Positions 9,314 through 18,727 of a stretch of DNA of 64,000 nucleotides are shown here, in pieces (position 1 is the first letter of the stretch; every line of letters begins with the position of its first letter). The notes beneath the pieces are model-generated. The model was not told the DNA's origin and ran no database searches. It was given only the letters and a program-made list of their open reading frames with translations. Made by a program: the position numbers and the translations under genes. This stretch comes from Pseudomonas akapageensis (GTDB lineage: Bacteria; Pseudomonadota; Gammaproteobacteria; Pseudomonadales; Pseudomonadaceae): NCBI RefSeq assembly GCF_011355085.1, contig NZ_VXCP01000035.1, positions 44,631-108,630 of the forward strand, in the 5' to 3' direction.

Positions 9314-9424
9314 CTCGTTCCCACGCTCTGCGTGGGAATGCAGCACCAGACGCTCCGCGTCGACCTCCGCAAGGGCGACGCAGAGCGTCGCCAAATGCAT
9401 TCCCACGCGGAGCGTGGGAACGAG
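9314..9424. repeat. Long palindromic intergenic repeat (copy 1)
   Basis: Outer arms CTCGTTCCCACGC..GCGTGGGAATGC and its inverse flank inner arms related to GACGCTCTGCGTC, forming a nested palindrome of 111 bp. A second copy with the same outer arms and diverged centre is at 29636-29741. Both sit just after a gene stop and just before a terminator. It resembles the non-coding MITE/REP-like repeats common in P. fluorescens genomes. Confidence 0.85.
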
Positions 9425-9442
9425 AAGATACAAATAACCAAG

Positions 9443-9480
9443 GCATAAAAAAACCCCGCACGAGGCGGGGTTTTTTATGC
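9443..9480. terminator. groESL terminator
   Basis: Stem CCCCGC-ACGA-GGCGGGG flanked by runs of seven A and six T within a larger palindrome (GCATAAAA..TTTTATGC). It lies 17 bp past the groEL stop on the minus strand and can work in both directions, also ending PAP2 transcription. Confidence 0.9.
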
Positions 9481-9496
9481 GGCGGGTAAGGCTGGC

Positions 9497-11140
<1,644 letters not shown>

Positions 11141-11187
11141 GATCGTTTTTCCTTAAATACTATTTAGTAACGGGAAACCAGCGGTTA

Positions 11188-11481
11188 TCAGCCTTCGATG
11201 ACAGCGAGGATTTCGTTCTCGCTCATCACCAGCAGGTCTTCGCCGTCAACTTTCACAGTGTTGCTGCCGGAGTACGGGCCGAACACGACCTTGTCGCCCA
11301 CTTTTACGGACAGTGCACGTACTTCACCGTTGTCCAGCACACGGCCGGCACCTACAGCGAGGATTTCACCGCTGTTGGCTTTTTCGGCAGCAGAACCCGG
11401 CAGAACGATACCGCCAGCGGTTTTCTTTTCTTCTTCGCTGCGACGGATAACGACGCGGTCATGCAGAGGACGAAGCTTCAT
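11188..11481 (-). CDS. groES: Co-chaperonin GroES (HSP10)
   Basis: A 97-aa cap of the GroEL chamber. It begins MKLRPLHDRVVIRR and carries the mobile-loop region EEEKKTAGGIVLPGSA. An AGGAGA site precedes the ATG by 7 bases. First gene of the operon; a sigma32-like promoter lies about 145 bp upstream. Confidence 0.99.
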   Translation of the reverse strand: MKLRPLHDRVVIRRSEEEKKTAGGIVLPGSAAEKANSGEILAVGAGRVLDNGEVRALSVKVGDKVVFGPYSGSNTVKVDGEDLLVMSENEILAVIEG

Positions 11482-11623
11482 TGTCGATCTCTCCTAATTG
11501 TGGTTTTCATCGGCCGGTGTCTGCACCGGCAGGTTGATACATCCGGCGGTGCCGGTCGCAGCTCGCAAGGCGAGCCGCGGAAGTCATGTCTGGTGCAGGA
11601 CCAGAAACCTTGCGGTGACCCAT

Positions 11624-11651
11624 ACATAGGGTCGCGCAAACCGATTACAAG
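11624..11651 (-). promoter_or_regulatory. Sigma32-like heat-shock promoter of groESL
   Basis: Reading the minus strand: CTTGTAA, a 13-base spacer, then CCCTATGT. This is close to the sigma32 (RpoH) consensus CTTGAAA-N11-15-CCCCATNT. No CIRCE-type inverted repeat is seen in the leader, so RpoH control rather than HrcA is inferred. Confidence 0.65.
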
Positions 11652-11690
11652 TCTTGGGGGTGATTTTTTTTGCACAAACCGCCCCAGGAA

Positions 11691-11720
11691 GCAACACGGC
11701 CCCAAAAGGGGCCGTGTTGT
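11691..11720. terminator. Hairpin downstream of fxsA
   Basis: Perfect inverted repeat AACACGGCCCC-AAAA-GGGGCCGTGTT, 16 bp past the fxsA stop on the minus strand. It has no strong T-run, so it may be an attenuating or processing hairpin rather than a classical terminator. Confidence 0.6.
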
Positions 11721-11735
11721 CCGAGGGCGACTGCC

Positions 11736-12206
11736 TCAGGAATCGCGGTGCTCGTATTCGCCTTCGATCACGTTCGGCTGCCGTGGGCTGCCGTCCGGGC
11801 CTTGCGGGCGCCGCGCCTGCAATTCATCGGCAAAGGCTCGCTGACGCATGGCCTGCTCCTCTGCTCGCTCGCGCATCTTGCGGCTCGCCAGGCGACGGGT
11901 AAACGGCAGCAGGCAGACCAGGCCCAGCACATCACTGATGAAGCCCGGCAGGATCAGCAGGCCACCACCGATCGCCAGCATCAGGCCCTGGAACATCTGC
12001 TCTGCCGGCAACTCGCCGCGTTGCAGGCTTTCACGTGCGCGCAGGGCCGTGGCCAGCCCGGCCACGCGCATCACCAGCACGCCCAGGGCGGAACCGGCGA
12101 TGATCAGCAGCAGCGCCGGAAAGAACCCGATCGCCGTGCTGACCTTGAAAAATACATACAGCTCCAGCACCGGGAACAGGAGAAACAACAACAGAAAAGC
12201 GCGCAT
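11736..12206 (-). CDS. fxsA: FxsA family inner-membrane protein
   Basis: A 156-aa protein with three to four hydrophobic helices in the first 110 residues (FLLLFLLFPVLELYVFF, FFPALLLIIAGSALGVLV, ILPGFISDVLGLVCLLP) and a polar, charged tail ending EYEHRDS. FxsA of E. coli moderates exclusion of phage T7 when overproduced; its normal role is unclear. ATG 12206 is preferred over the adjacent TTG, with GAGG 9 bases upstream. Location beside groESL is usual in Pseudomonas. Confidence 0.9.
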   Translation of the reverse strand: MRAFLLLFLLFPVLELYVFFKVSTAIGFFPALLLIIAGSALGVLVMRVAGLATALRARESLQRGELPAEQMFQGLMLAIGGGLLILPGFISDVLGLVCLLPFTRRLASRKMRERAEEQAMRQRAFADELQARRPQGPDGSPRQPNVIEGEYEHRDS

Positions 12207-12271
12207 CAAAGGTTTCCTCGACGGAAGATGTCCTTCCAGTAAAACCTAGATGACGTCATCAATCCGTGATT

Positions 12272-13003
12272 TCAAGCTTCGACGGCCAGATTTGTTGGCC
12301 ACCGGTCAGCGTGAGCCAGTGAAACCAGGGCTTCGCGCACTTGTTTCGGAGTATTGCAAGGCTCGGCGAACGGCAGCCAGTACAGCCCCTGGCCAATGCG
12401 CAGGTGCATGCCTTCGCTGTCGATGCCGGCCAACTGCACGGGTGCCGTCTGCGGCAGGCCGCTCAGCTCCACGTAATGCGCAATCGCCTTGGCGTGATCG
12501 CTGTTCATGTGCTCGACCATGCTCGCTTCGGCCTTGCCGGCAAAAGGGTTGGCCAGGGTCACATCGTGGAGCCAGTGAATGGCGCCGAAGCCGCCAATGT
12601 AGCGGTGACGCACAGGTACGAGTACCCAGAAGTCGAAGTCGTGAGCCTTGTGATAGTTGCTGGACTCGGGGAAATAACGGTAGTAACGCTCGGCAGCCGC
12701 TTCGATCTGGTCCGCCTCGATGATTTGCTGCGCCTCGGCCAGTACCGTCAGGCGGCCGGCGGCTTGCACGTCTTCGGCGTCGCGTTCGCCCACCAGCATC
12801 GAGCATTTGGGATCGCGCTGCAGGTTATGAGTGTGTTGCGCGATCCGGCTGATCAGGATCAACGGGTTGCCCTGTGAATCCAGGCAATAAGGAACCACTG
12901 ATCCGAAAGGGAACCCGGGCATGGATTTGGAATGGGTAGAGAGCACCCCACGGTATTCCTTGAGCAGCAATTCTCGTGCATGCTTAATCGCTTTTTCGCT
13001 CAC
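12272..13003 (-). CDS. HugZ-family heme utilization / PNPOx-like protein
   Basis: A 243-aa protein with an N-terminal split-barrel FMN-binding fold of the pyridoxamine-phosphate-oxidase type (VLSTHSKSMPGFPFGSVVPY, residues about 19-38) and a C-terminal DUF2470-like domain containing MVEHMNSDHAKAI. HugZ proteins degrade heme to release iron; this branch is widespread in pseudomonads and often called only a pyridamine-oxidase family protein. It stands alone, without a heme-uptake operon nearby, so heme oxygenase activity is an inference from family. Confidence 0.8.
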   Translation of the reverse strand: MSEKAIKHARELLLKEYRGVLSTHSKSMPGFPFGSVVPYCLDSQGNPLILISRIAQHTHNLQRDPKCSMLVGERDAEDVQAAGRLTVLAEAQQIIEADQIEAAAERYYRYFPESSNYHKAHDFDFWVLVPVRHRYIGGFGAIHWLHDVTLANPFAGKAEASMVEHMNSDHAKAIAHYVELSGLPQTAPVQLAGIDSEGMHLRIGQGLYWLPFAEPCNTPKQVREALVSLAHADRWPTNLAVEA

Positions 13004-13147
13004 TTTATGACTCCTTAACTAGAATCCGTCAAAAACGGACAGACGCAACAGACTGAGTTCTGTCAGCGTCATGTGGGGACGCCCCTGACTTTACCGTCCA
13101 AGCGCCCCGCTGAGGAGCACTCTCTGACCTGCTTGTGGGGAACGTAC

Positions 13148-13906
13148 ATGCAACTAAACGACAAGGTAATCATTATCACTGGCGGCTGCCAGGGTTTGGG
13201 CCGTTCGATGGCCGAGTATCTCGCGAGCAAAGGCGCGAAGCTTGCGCTGGTGGACCTCAACCCCGAGAAACTTGAGCAAGCCGTGGCTGCCTGCAAGGCG
13301 CATGGCGTTGAAGCCCGTGCTTATCTGTGCAACGTCGCCGACGAAGAACAGGTGACTCACATGGTGGCCCAGGTCGCCGATGACTTCGGCGCCATCCATG
13401 GCCTGATCAACAATGCCGGTATCTTGCGCGATGGCTTGCTGCTCAAGGTCAAGGACGGCGAGATGAGCAAAATGAGCCTGGCCCAATGGCAGGCAGTCAT
13501 CGACGTGAACCTGACCGGCGTGTTCCTCTGCACCCGTGAAGTGGCCGCGAAGATGGTCGAGCTGAAGAACCAGGGCGCGATCATCAATATTTCCTCGATC
13601 TCGCGGGCTGGCAACGTTGGCCAGACCAACTATACGGCCGCCAAGGCCGGCGTCGCGGCGGCGACCGTCACCTGGGCCAAGGAACTGGCGCGCTATGGCA
13701 TCCGCGTGGCGGGCATCGCACCGGGCTTCATCGAGACCGAGATGACCGCCGGCATGAAGCCTGACGCCCTGGAGAAAATGACGTCGGGTATTCCGCTCAA
13801 GCGCATGGGCAAGCCTGAGGAAATCGCTCATTCGGCGGCTTACATCTTTGAGAATGATTACTTCAGTGGGCGGATTCTGGAGTTGGATGGCGGGTTGCGC
13901 ATTTAA
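13148..13906 (+). CDS. SDR family oxidoreductase (FabG-like)
   Basis: A 252-aa NAD(P)-dependent Rossmann reductase: cofactor loop TGGCQGLG (residues 11-18), NNAG near 90, catalytic Ser in ISSIS, and the Y-x3-K pair in YTAAK. The C-terminus ends in the family's LELDGGLRI. ATG 13148 is chosen over earlier in-frame codons because GGGG lies 8 bases upstream and it is the normal family start. Resembles 3-oxoacyl-ACP reductases but stands apart from any fab cluster, so its substrate is unknown. Confidence 0.88.
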   Translation: MQLNDKVIIITGGCQGLGRSMAEYLASKGAKLALVDLNPEKLEQAVAACKAHGVEARAYLCNVADEEQVTHMVAQVADDFGAIHGLINNAGILRDGLLLKVKDGEMSKMSLAQWQAVIDVNLTGVFLCTREVAAKMVELKNQGAIINISSISRAGNVGQTNYTAAKAGVAAATVTWAKELARYGIRVAGIAPGFIETEMTAGMKPDALEKMTSGIPLKRMGKPEEIAHSAAYIFENDYFSGRILELDGGLRI

Positions 13907-13920
13907 AAGCCCGCACATTC

Positions 13921-14032
13921 TCTGTAGCCGCTGCCGCCAGGCTGCGCTGGAGTCCCGCAGGGGCTCCCTGGCGGTCTTGAGACCTTGCGCCCGCTGACGC
14001 GCGCGAGCGCAGCCTGCGGCAGCGGCTACAGG
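13921..14032. repeat. REP-type inverted repeat pair
   Basis: Arms TGTAGCCGCTGCCGC..AGGCTGCGCT (13922-13947) and its near-perfect inverse AGCGCAGCCTGC..CGGCTACA (14006-14030) flank a GC-rich centre. Typical of Pseudomonas REP doublets placed between convergent genes, here SDR and DUF481. Confidence 0.85.
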
Positions 14033-14069
14033 GTTCGCATCCGCCCCAAGGATAGCGCGCTCCCAAGCC

Positions 14070-15077
14070 TTACCAGGTCACCCCAAACCCAACCGTATAC
14101 CGCGTCTTGTCCAGATCCTGCTCCTCAGTCCCACTGATAATGTCTCTCTCAGCCTTGAGATTGAGCGACGCCCAGTCGGTCACCTTGTAGCGAAAACCTG
14201 CTTCCGCATCGAGGGCATAATTGGCCACGTCGCCCAGTGGCTTGCCGACTTCGCCGTTGGTGAAGAACTCTACCTTCTTGCCCACCAGATAGCGGTTGTA
14301 ATCCCACTTCATGGCCACCGAATAGAAGTTGTCCTTGCTACCGTCCGCGTATTCGAAGTCGGTACGGTTGAGCAGCGAGCCCAGAGAGAAAGCGCCCAGC
14401 TCATTGTCCCAGAACTGATAACCCGGACCGGTACCGATGGTGCGCTGACGCGCAAGGTCTTCGATATGGTCGCGCTGGTACTTCAGACGCCCCTGCCAGA
14501 ACCACTTGTCGTCGATGAAGTGGTCCAGGGCATATTCGGCCTTCCAGTTGTTGGTGTTGGTCGTACCGTCCTGGCTCTCGCGGTTGTACTCGCCTTCAGC
14601 GTGATGGCGCCAGCGGCCGTGACGGGCAGTGGTCTTGAAGTCAACATCGTAATTATCGGTGTCGGATTCGGAGCGCTGGTAATCCATCGCCAGGTCCACA
14701 TTGCCCTTGATCACCAGATCTTCGACCACGGGCTTGGGCTTGAGGATCTGCTGGATACTTGCCAATTCCACGGTTCTGGGCGCATCGCCGTTGGCCAGGG
14801 TCACTTTGCCGGGCTCTGCGGCGTGCAGCGCCTTGGCTCTTTCGCCACTATATTCATCTTGCTTGACCAGCAACTCCCGGTCGCTTTCCAGGGTTTTGAC
14901 CTGCTTCCAGTCAATCGGTATGGCGCCGCCGTATTCGGTCTGGAGCAGCAATTTGCCGCCGTCGAAAAGGACGATCTTGCCGCTCAGACGGTCGCCATTT
15001 TTCATCCAGACAGTATCGGCAAGGGCGCAGGTGGAAAGGATGGAAATGAAGACGCAACACAAAACTCTGAACAACAT
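14070..15077 (-). CDS. DUF481 (YdiY-like) outer-membrane protein
   Basis: A 335-aa exported protein. Signal peptide MLFRVLCC..CALA with likely cleavage before DTVW (residue 20/21). A short N-terminal domain (MKNGDRLSGKIVLFDGGKLL) is followed from about residue 115 by alternating strands rich in aromatic residues and ending in W, the C-terminal aromatic of outer-membrane barrels. This is the DUF481/YdiY arrangement: salt- or acid-induced barrel proteins of unknown transport role. ATG 15077 is preferred over the upstream in-frame TTG at 15083. Confidence 0.8.
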   Translation of the reverse strand: MLFRVLCCVFISILSTCALADTVWMKNGDRLSGKIVLFDGGKLLLQTEYGGAIPIDWKQVKTLESDRELLVKQDEYSGERAKALHAAEPGKVTLANGDAPRTVELASIQQILKPKPVVEDLVIKGNVDLAMDYQRSESDTDNYDVDFKTTARHGRWRHHAEGEYNRESQDGTTNTNNWKAEYALDHFIDDKWFWQGRLKYQRDHIEDLARQRTIGTGPGYQFWDNELGAFSLGSLLNRTDFEYADGSKDNFYSVAMKWDYNRYLVGKKVEFFTNGEVGKPLGDVANYALDAEAGFRYKVTDWASLNLKAERDIISGTEEQDLDKTRYTVGFGVTW

Positions 15078-15205
15078 AAGCAAACACTGGACTCTGATTT
15101 CGAGAAAAATCGGGCATTATCCGGATAGCACCCCCCTGAGCAAGGACTGACTGACCAAATGGTGTTGAGTTCAATACGTGTTTGCATCCATCGACGGAAC
15201 CGCGC

Positions 15206-15556
15206 ATGACCGAACCGGCAATCGATCCCGAAGACAGCCAGGCCCGACGGACGGCATTGTATGTGGCGCTTGGGCAGGTACCCGAGGGAAAGGTGGTGAC
15301 TTATGGCCAACTGGCCGACTTGGCGGGCCTGGGCCGAGCCGCTCGTTGGGTGGGGCGTACGCTCAGCCAACTGCCCGACGGTACCCGACTGCCCTGGCAT
15401 CGCGTGGTCGCCTCTGGCGGGCGCATCAGCCTTAAGCTGGGCACGGTTTCAGGCGACGAACAACGTGCCCGCTTGCGTGCAGAAGGCGTCAATATCTCTA
15501 ATAATCGTGTGGATATGAAGTGCCATGGCTGGCGCCCGATGGATCACAGCGGTTAG
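15206..15556 (+). CDS. Alkyltransferase-like (ATL) DNA base-flipping protein
   Basis: A 116-aa protein of the methyltransferase (MGMT/Ogt) fold. It keeps the DNA-binding helix region (GQLADLAGLGRAARWVGRTL) but the active-site PCHR is PWHRVV, with Trp replacing the alkyl-acceptor Cys. That is the hallmark of ATL proteins, which bind O6-alkylguanine without repairing it and hand the lesion to nucleotide excision repair. ATG 15206 is chosen; the longer frame begins with TTG without a ribosome site. Confidence 0.9.
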   Translation: MTEPAIDPEDSQARRTALYVALGQVPEGKVVTYGQLADLAGLGRAARWVGRTLSQLPDGTRLPWHRVVASGGRISLKLGTVSGDEQRARLRAEGVNISNNRVDMKCHGWRPMDHSG

Positions 15557-15599
15557 AGTGCGCGCTTTGTTTTCGAAAATCTGAGGCAGACTCCAGCCC

Positions 15600-17147
15600 A
15601 TGCCCCGTAAAACCTGGCGCGCCGCGCTCGCCGCATATGCCAGCCCGTCGACTCTCGTGCTCCTGCTGCTCGGATTTGCTGCCGGCATGCCGTACATGCT
15701 GGTTTTTTCGACGCTGTCCGTCTGGCTCCGCGAAGCGGGCGTTGCCCGAGAGACCATTGGTTATGCCAGCCTGATCGGGCTGGCGTACGCCTTTAAATGG
15801 GTCTGGTCGCCACTGCTCGATCAATGGCGACTGCCCGTGCTGGGTAAGCTCGGCCGACGCCGTTCCTGGCTGGTGCTGTCACAGGCACTGGTGGTCGTGG
15901 GCCTGATCGGCATGGGCTTCTGCGACCCGCAGAAACACCTGTCCTGGCTCATTGCCCTGGCAGTTCTCGTCGCCTTCGCCTCGGCAACCCAGGACATCGC
16001 CGTCGATGCCTATCGCCTGGAGATCGCCGAGGACAACCGCCAGGCCGCCCTGGCCGCCAGTTACATGGCCGGCTATCGAGTCGCCGCCCTGCTGGCTACG
16101 GCCGGTGCGCTGTTCTTCGCCGAGGGCTTCGGATCGACTGGATTCAATTACCTGCACAAGGCCTGGACCGGCACCTACGTACTGTTCGGCGTGCTGATGG
16201 TGCCGGCGCTGATCACCAGCCTGGTCATGCGTGAACCACCCGTACCGCTGCGCACGCAGCTGTCGGCGGCGCGGTATGGCTTCAGCCATCAGTTGGTGTC
16301 GGTGTTCGTGCTGATTATCCTGCTGATCTCGGTTCCGGCAATGTTCACCCAGCTGTATTACACCGATTTCGCCAGCGTACTGTTCGAAGGCGTCAGCCTG
16401 CTCGACCTGCTGCTCGAAGACCGGGCCTTCCTGCGGGCAATCCTCTACATCGTCCTGACGTCCCTGTGCCTGTCCTCCATGGGCCGCCGCGGCCTGGCCC
16501 CGGTACTGACCCCGGTGAACGACTTCATCGTGCGTTACCGCTGGCAGGCGCTGCTGTTGCTCGGCCTGATCGCGACCTACCGGATGTCCGACACGGTAAT
16601 GGGCGTCATGGCCAACGTTTTCTACATCGACCAGGGCTTCAGCAAGGATCAGATCGCCAGCGTCAGCAAGATCTTCGGCCTGATCATGACCCTGCTCGGC
16701 GCGGGTTTCGGCGGCCTGCTGATCGTGCGTTTCGGCATCCTGCCGATTCTGTTCATCGGCGGCGCTGCCTCGGCCGCGACCAATATCCTGTTCCTGATGC
16801 TGGCCGACATGGGCCCCAACCTGCAAATGCTGGTGGTGACCATCTCGCTGGACAACTTCAGTTCGGGCCTGGCGACTTCCGCCTTCGTCGCCTACCTGTC
16901 GAGCCTGACCAACCTGAAATTCTCGGCCACGCAATACGCCCTGCTCAGTTCGATCATGTTGCTGCTGCCACGCCTGATCGGCGGCTATTCCGGGGTCATG
17001 GTGGAGAAGTACGGCTATCACGAGTTCTTCCTGATCACCGCACTACTGGGCGTGCCAACGCTGATTCTGATTGCCCTGCACTGGCATCAGGAGAACCGGC
17101 GCAATGGCGAAGCAGCCATCGAAAACTCGGTCGGCGAGCAACGTTGA
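15600..17147 (+). CDS. AmpG-like MFS muropeptide permease
   Basis: A 515-aa transporter with about twelve to fourteen helices. The N-terminal LLLLGFAAGMPYMLVFSTLSVWL and the TQDIAVDAYR motif in TM5 are characteristic of the AmpG family, which imports GlcNAc-anhydroMurNAc peptides for cell-wall recycling and feeds ampC regulation. Pseudomonads carry two paralogues (AmpG and AmpP); which one this is cannot be settled here. It starts 43 bp after the ATL gene and ends at a strong terminator. Confidence 0.87.
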   Translation: MPRKTWRAALAAYASPSTLVLLLLGFAAGMPYMLVFSTLSVWLREAGVARETIGYASLIGLAYAFKWVWSPLLDQWRLPVLGKLGRRRSWLVLSQALVVVGLIGMGFCDPQKHLSWLIALAVLVAFASATQDIAVDAYRLEIAEDNRQAALAASYMAGYRVAALLATAGALFFAEGFGSTGFNYLHKAWTGTYVLFGVLMVPALITSLVMREPPVPLRTQLSAARYGFSHQLVSVFVLIILLISVPAMFTQLYYTDFASVLFEGVSLLDLLLEDRAFLRAILYIVLTSLCLSSMGRRGLAPVLTPVNDFIVRYRWQALLLLGLIATYRMSDTVMGVMANVFYIDQGFSKDQIASVSKIFGLIMTLLGAGFGGLLIVRFGILPILFIGGAASAATNILFLMLADMGPNLQMLVVTISLDNFSSGLATSAFVAYLSSLTNLKFSATQYALLSSIMLLLPRLIGGYSGVMVEKYGYHEFFLITALLGVPTLILIALHWHQENRRNGEAAIENSVGEQR

Positions 17148-17148
17148 A

Positions 17149-17190
17149 ACAAAAAAAGCCCCGGTCCATCGAACCGGGGCGTTTTTTTCA
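17149..17190. terminator. Terminator after the AmpG-like gene
   Basis: Stem GCCCCGGT..ACCGGGGC between seven A and seven T, immediately after the stop codon. A near-identical hairpin recurs at 17731-17769, as part of the duplicated segment. Confidence 0.9.
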
Positions 17191-17202
17191 TCAGGTGTGG
17201 CG

Positions 17203-17318
17203 TTATTGCTCGGCGCCTTCCTGGACCAGTCGAATCACCCGTTGCGGAAAGGGAATATCAACCCCTTCGGCCTTGAGATGATCGCGCGCGTGTTCATTGA
17301 GCATGAACATCACGTCCC
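17203..17318 (-). pseudogene. Duplicated 3' fragment of the mscS-like gene
   Basis: About 38 codons that reproduce the C-terminus of the channel encoded at 17784-18626 (..EGVDIPFPQRVIRLVQEGAEQ), stop codon included, in the same orientation. Over 128 bp (17191-17318) I count five substitutions, all but one silent (V to I). The match stops abruptly at 17318, where the small lipoprotein gene begins. It has no start and is a remnant. Mostly silent differences suggest it came from a functional orthologue. Confidence 0.85.
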
Positions 17319-17321
17319 GGC

Positions 17322-17483
17322 TTAAGAGCTTTTGAAGACCGGAGGCGGATCCAAGCAATCAGGATTGTACGGATTGATATCGCATTTATAGGTTAGCTCA
17401 GGGCCATATCCTTTAGGAAAGAAACGGCCATTTGCACAGCCAGAAAGTGTTATCAATACAATTATCACTGTAAGTGCTTTCAT
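17322..17483 (-). CDS. Small lipoprotein of unknown function
   Basis: A 53-aa frame. It starts MKALTVIIVLITLSGC, a complete lipoprotein signal with the lipobox Cys at residue 16, followed by a mature part of 38 residues with two more Cys (YKCDINPYNPDC) and a proline-rich end (DPPPVF). The ATG has a GGAG site 7 bases upstream. The DNA is visibly richer in A/T than its neighbours and sits exactly between the two copies of the mscS 3' end, so it looks like an insertion. I do not recognise the family. Confidence 0.65.
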   Translation of the reverse strand: MKALTVIIVLITLSGCANGRFFPKGYGPELTYKCDINPYNPDCLDPPPVFKSS

Positions 17484-17730
17484 ATGAGCTCCAGCTTTTG
17501 AAGAGCATAGAGCTCAAGATCAGGCGCTATCTATCATTTCGTTCTGATTCGTTTATGGGAAGCATCTGATGTATCGCTGAGGCGTGTAAGACTACAGGCA
17601 AAGCCTGGATACCTCATGCTTGATAAATGAGCAAAAAAGGATCATCGCAGATCAGCGTGAAATTGCCTGACCAAACCGGACTCTGTGGGAGCGGGTGACC
17701 ATTTCATCAGGTTCGGCGCTAACCGACAGA

Positions 17731-17769
17731 TAAAAAAAAGCCCCGATCCATTGAACCGGGGCTTTTTTT
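17731..17769. terminator. Terminator of the mscS-like gene
   Basis: Stem GCCCCG..CGGGGC between eight A and seven T, 15 bp past the channel gene stop on the minus strand. It is the second copy of the hairpin at 17149-17190. Confidence 0.88.
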
Positions 17770-17783
17770 CATCAGGTGTGGCG

Positions 17784-18626
17784 TTATTGCTCGGCGCCTT
17801 CCTGGACCAGTCGAACCACCCGTTGCGGGAAGGGAATATCGACCCCTTCAGCTTTGAGATGATCGCGCGCGTGTTCATTGAGCATGAACATCACGTCCCA
17901 ATAATCCGCCGTATTGACCCAGGCCCGCAGGGAAACGGTGATCGAGCTGTCGCCCAGGGTCGACACGACCGCCTGCGGCGCAGGATCGGCCAGTACCCGT
18001 GGATCCCTGGCCAGATCCAGCAAGACCTGACGTGCCTTCTGCAGATCGGCCTGGTAATCGACACCGACATCGAACACGACTTTGCGGGTCGGCTGACGGT
18101 TGTGGTTGGTGATGATGCCGTTGGACAGATTGCCGTTGGGCACGATGACGGTCTTGTTGTCACCGGTGCGCAGCACGGTGTGGAAGATCTGGATGCTATC
18201 GACCGTACCGGTCACACCTTGCGCTTCGATCACGTCACCGAGGCGAAATGGACGGAACAGCAGAATCAGCACCCCACCGGCGAAGTTCGCCAGGCTGCCT
18301 TGCAAGGCCAGGCCGATGGCCAGGCCGGCAGCACCGATGGCAGCCACGAACGAGGTGGTCTCGATGCCGATCATCGAGGCGACGCTGACCACCAGGAGCA
18401 CTTTCAAAACGACATTGGCCAGACTGCTGATGAAGCCTTGCAGGGCCAGATCGGTGCTTCTGATTGCCAGCAACCTGCCGATCTTCTGGCTCAGCTTGTT
18501 GACCAGCCACCAGCCAATGGCCAGGGTCACCAGTGCCAACAGCACCCGACTGCCATACTCCATGATCATCGGGATCCAGGTTTGCGAAGTCTTGACCAGG
18601 TGATCCACTTCAGCATTCAAATCCAT
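17784..18626 (-). CDS. Small-conductance mechanosensitive channel (MscS family)
   Basis: A 280-aa channel. Three hydrophobic helices occupy about residues 20-45, 60-85 and 90-115; the pore-lining TM3 shows the Gly/Ala-rich pattern GAAGLAIGLALQGSLANFAGG. A beta domain (GDVIEAQGVTGTVDSIQIF, VIVPNGNLSNG) and an alpha/beta C-terminal domain follow, as in E. coli MscS (286 aa). It releases solutes during hypo-osmotic shock. Its last 38 codons are duplicated downstream at 17203-17318. Confidence 0.93.
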   Translation of the reverse strand: MDLNAEVDHLVKTSQTWIPMIMEYGSRVLLALVTLAIGWWLVNKLSQKIGRLLAIRSTDLALQGFISSLANVVLKVLLVVSVASMIGIETTSFVAAIGAAGLAIGLALQGSLANFAGGVLILLFRPFRLGDVIEAQGVTGTVDSIQIFHTVLRTGDNKTVIVPNGNLSNGIITNHNRQPTRKVVFDVGVDYQADLQKARQVLLDLARDPRVLADPAPQAVVSTLGDSSITVSLRAWVNTADYWDVMFMLNEHARDHLKAEGVDIPFPQRVVRLVQEGAEQ

Positions 18627-18666
18627 GTTTCTCTCCTGTTGCCGGGTGGCAATTATCAGTTGGCCG

Positions 18667-18699
18667 ATACGATCGAGGGTCCCCCACTCGATCGTATCC
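18667..18699. other. Perfect 12-bp inverted repeat between yajQ and mscS
   Basis: GATACGATCGAG / CTCGATCGTATC with a 9-base loop. It lies 29 bp past the yajQ stop and about 40 bp before the mscS start, both on the minus strand. No T-run follows on either strand, so it could be a terminator-like or processing hairpin, or an operator. Confidence 0.5.
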
Positions 18700-18727
18700 T
18701 GCGGCCTTTGGCGGCGGCGCCAGGCGA

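Larger units (their letters stand above)
17149..17896. repeat. Direct duplication flanking an inserted segment
   Basis: The block 'terminator plus mscS 3' end' occurs at 17149-17318 and again at about 17728-17896. The intervening 17319-17727 holds the small lipoprotein gene and about 240 bp in which I see no gene, apart from a piece (TCTGTGGGAGCGGG, near 17683-17696) that matches half of a REP element. Confidence 0.8.

Noticed and set aside
13921..14032. CRISPR-like repeat
   Set aside because: It is one inverted pair, not a series of direct repeats with spacers. No array was seen anywhere in the window.
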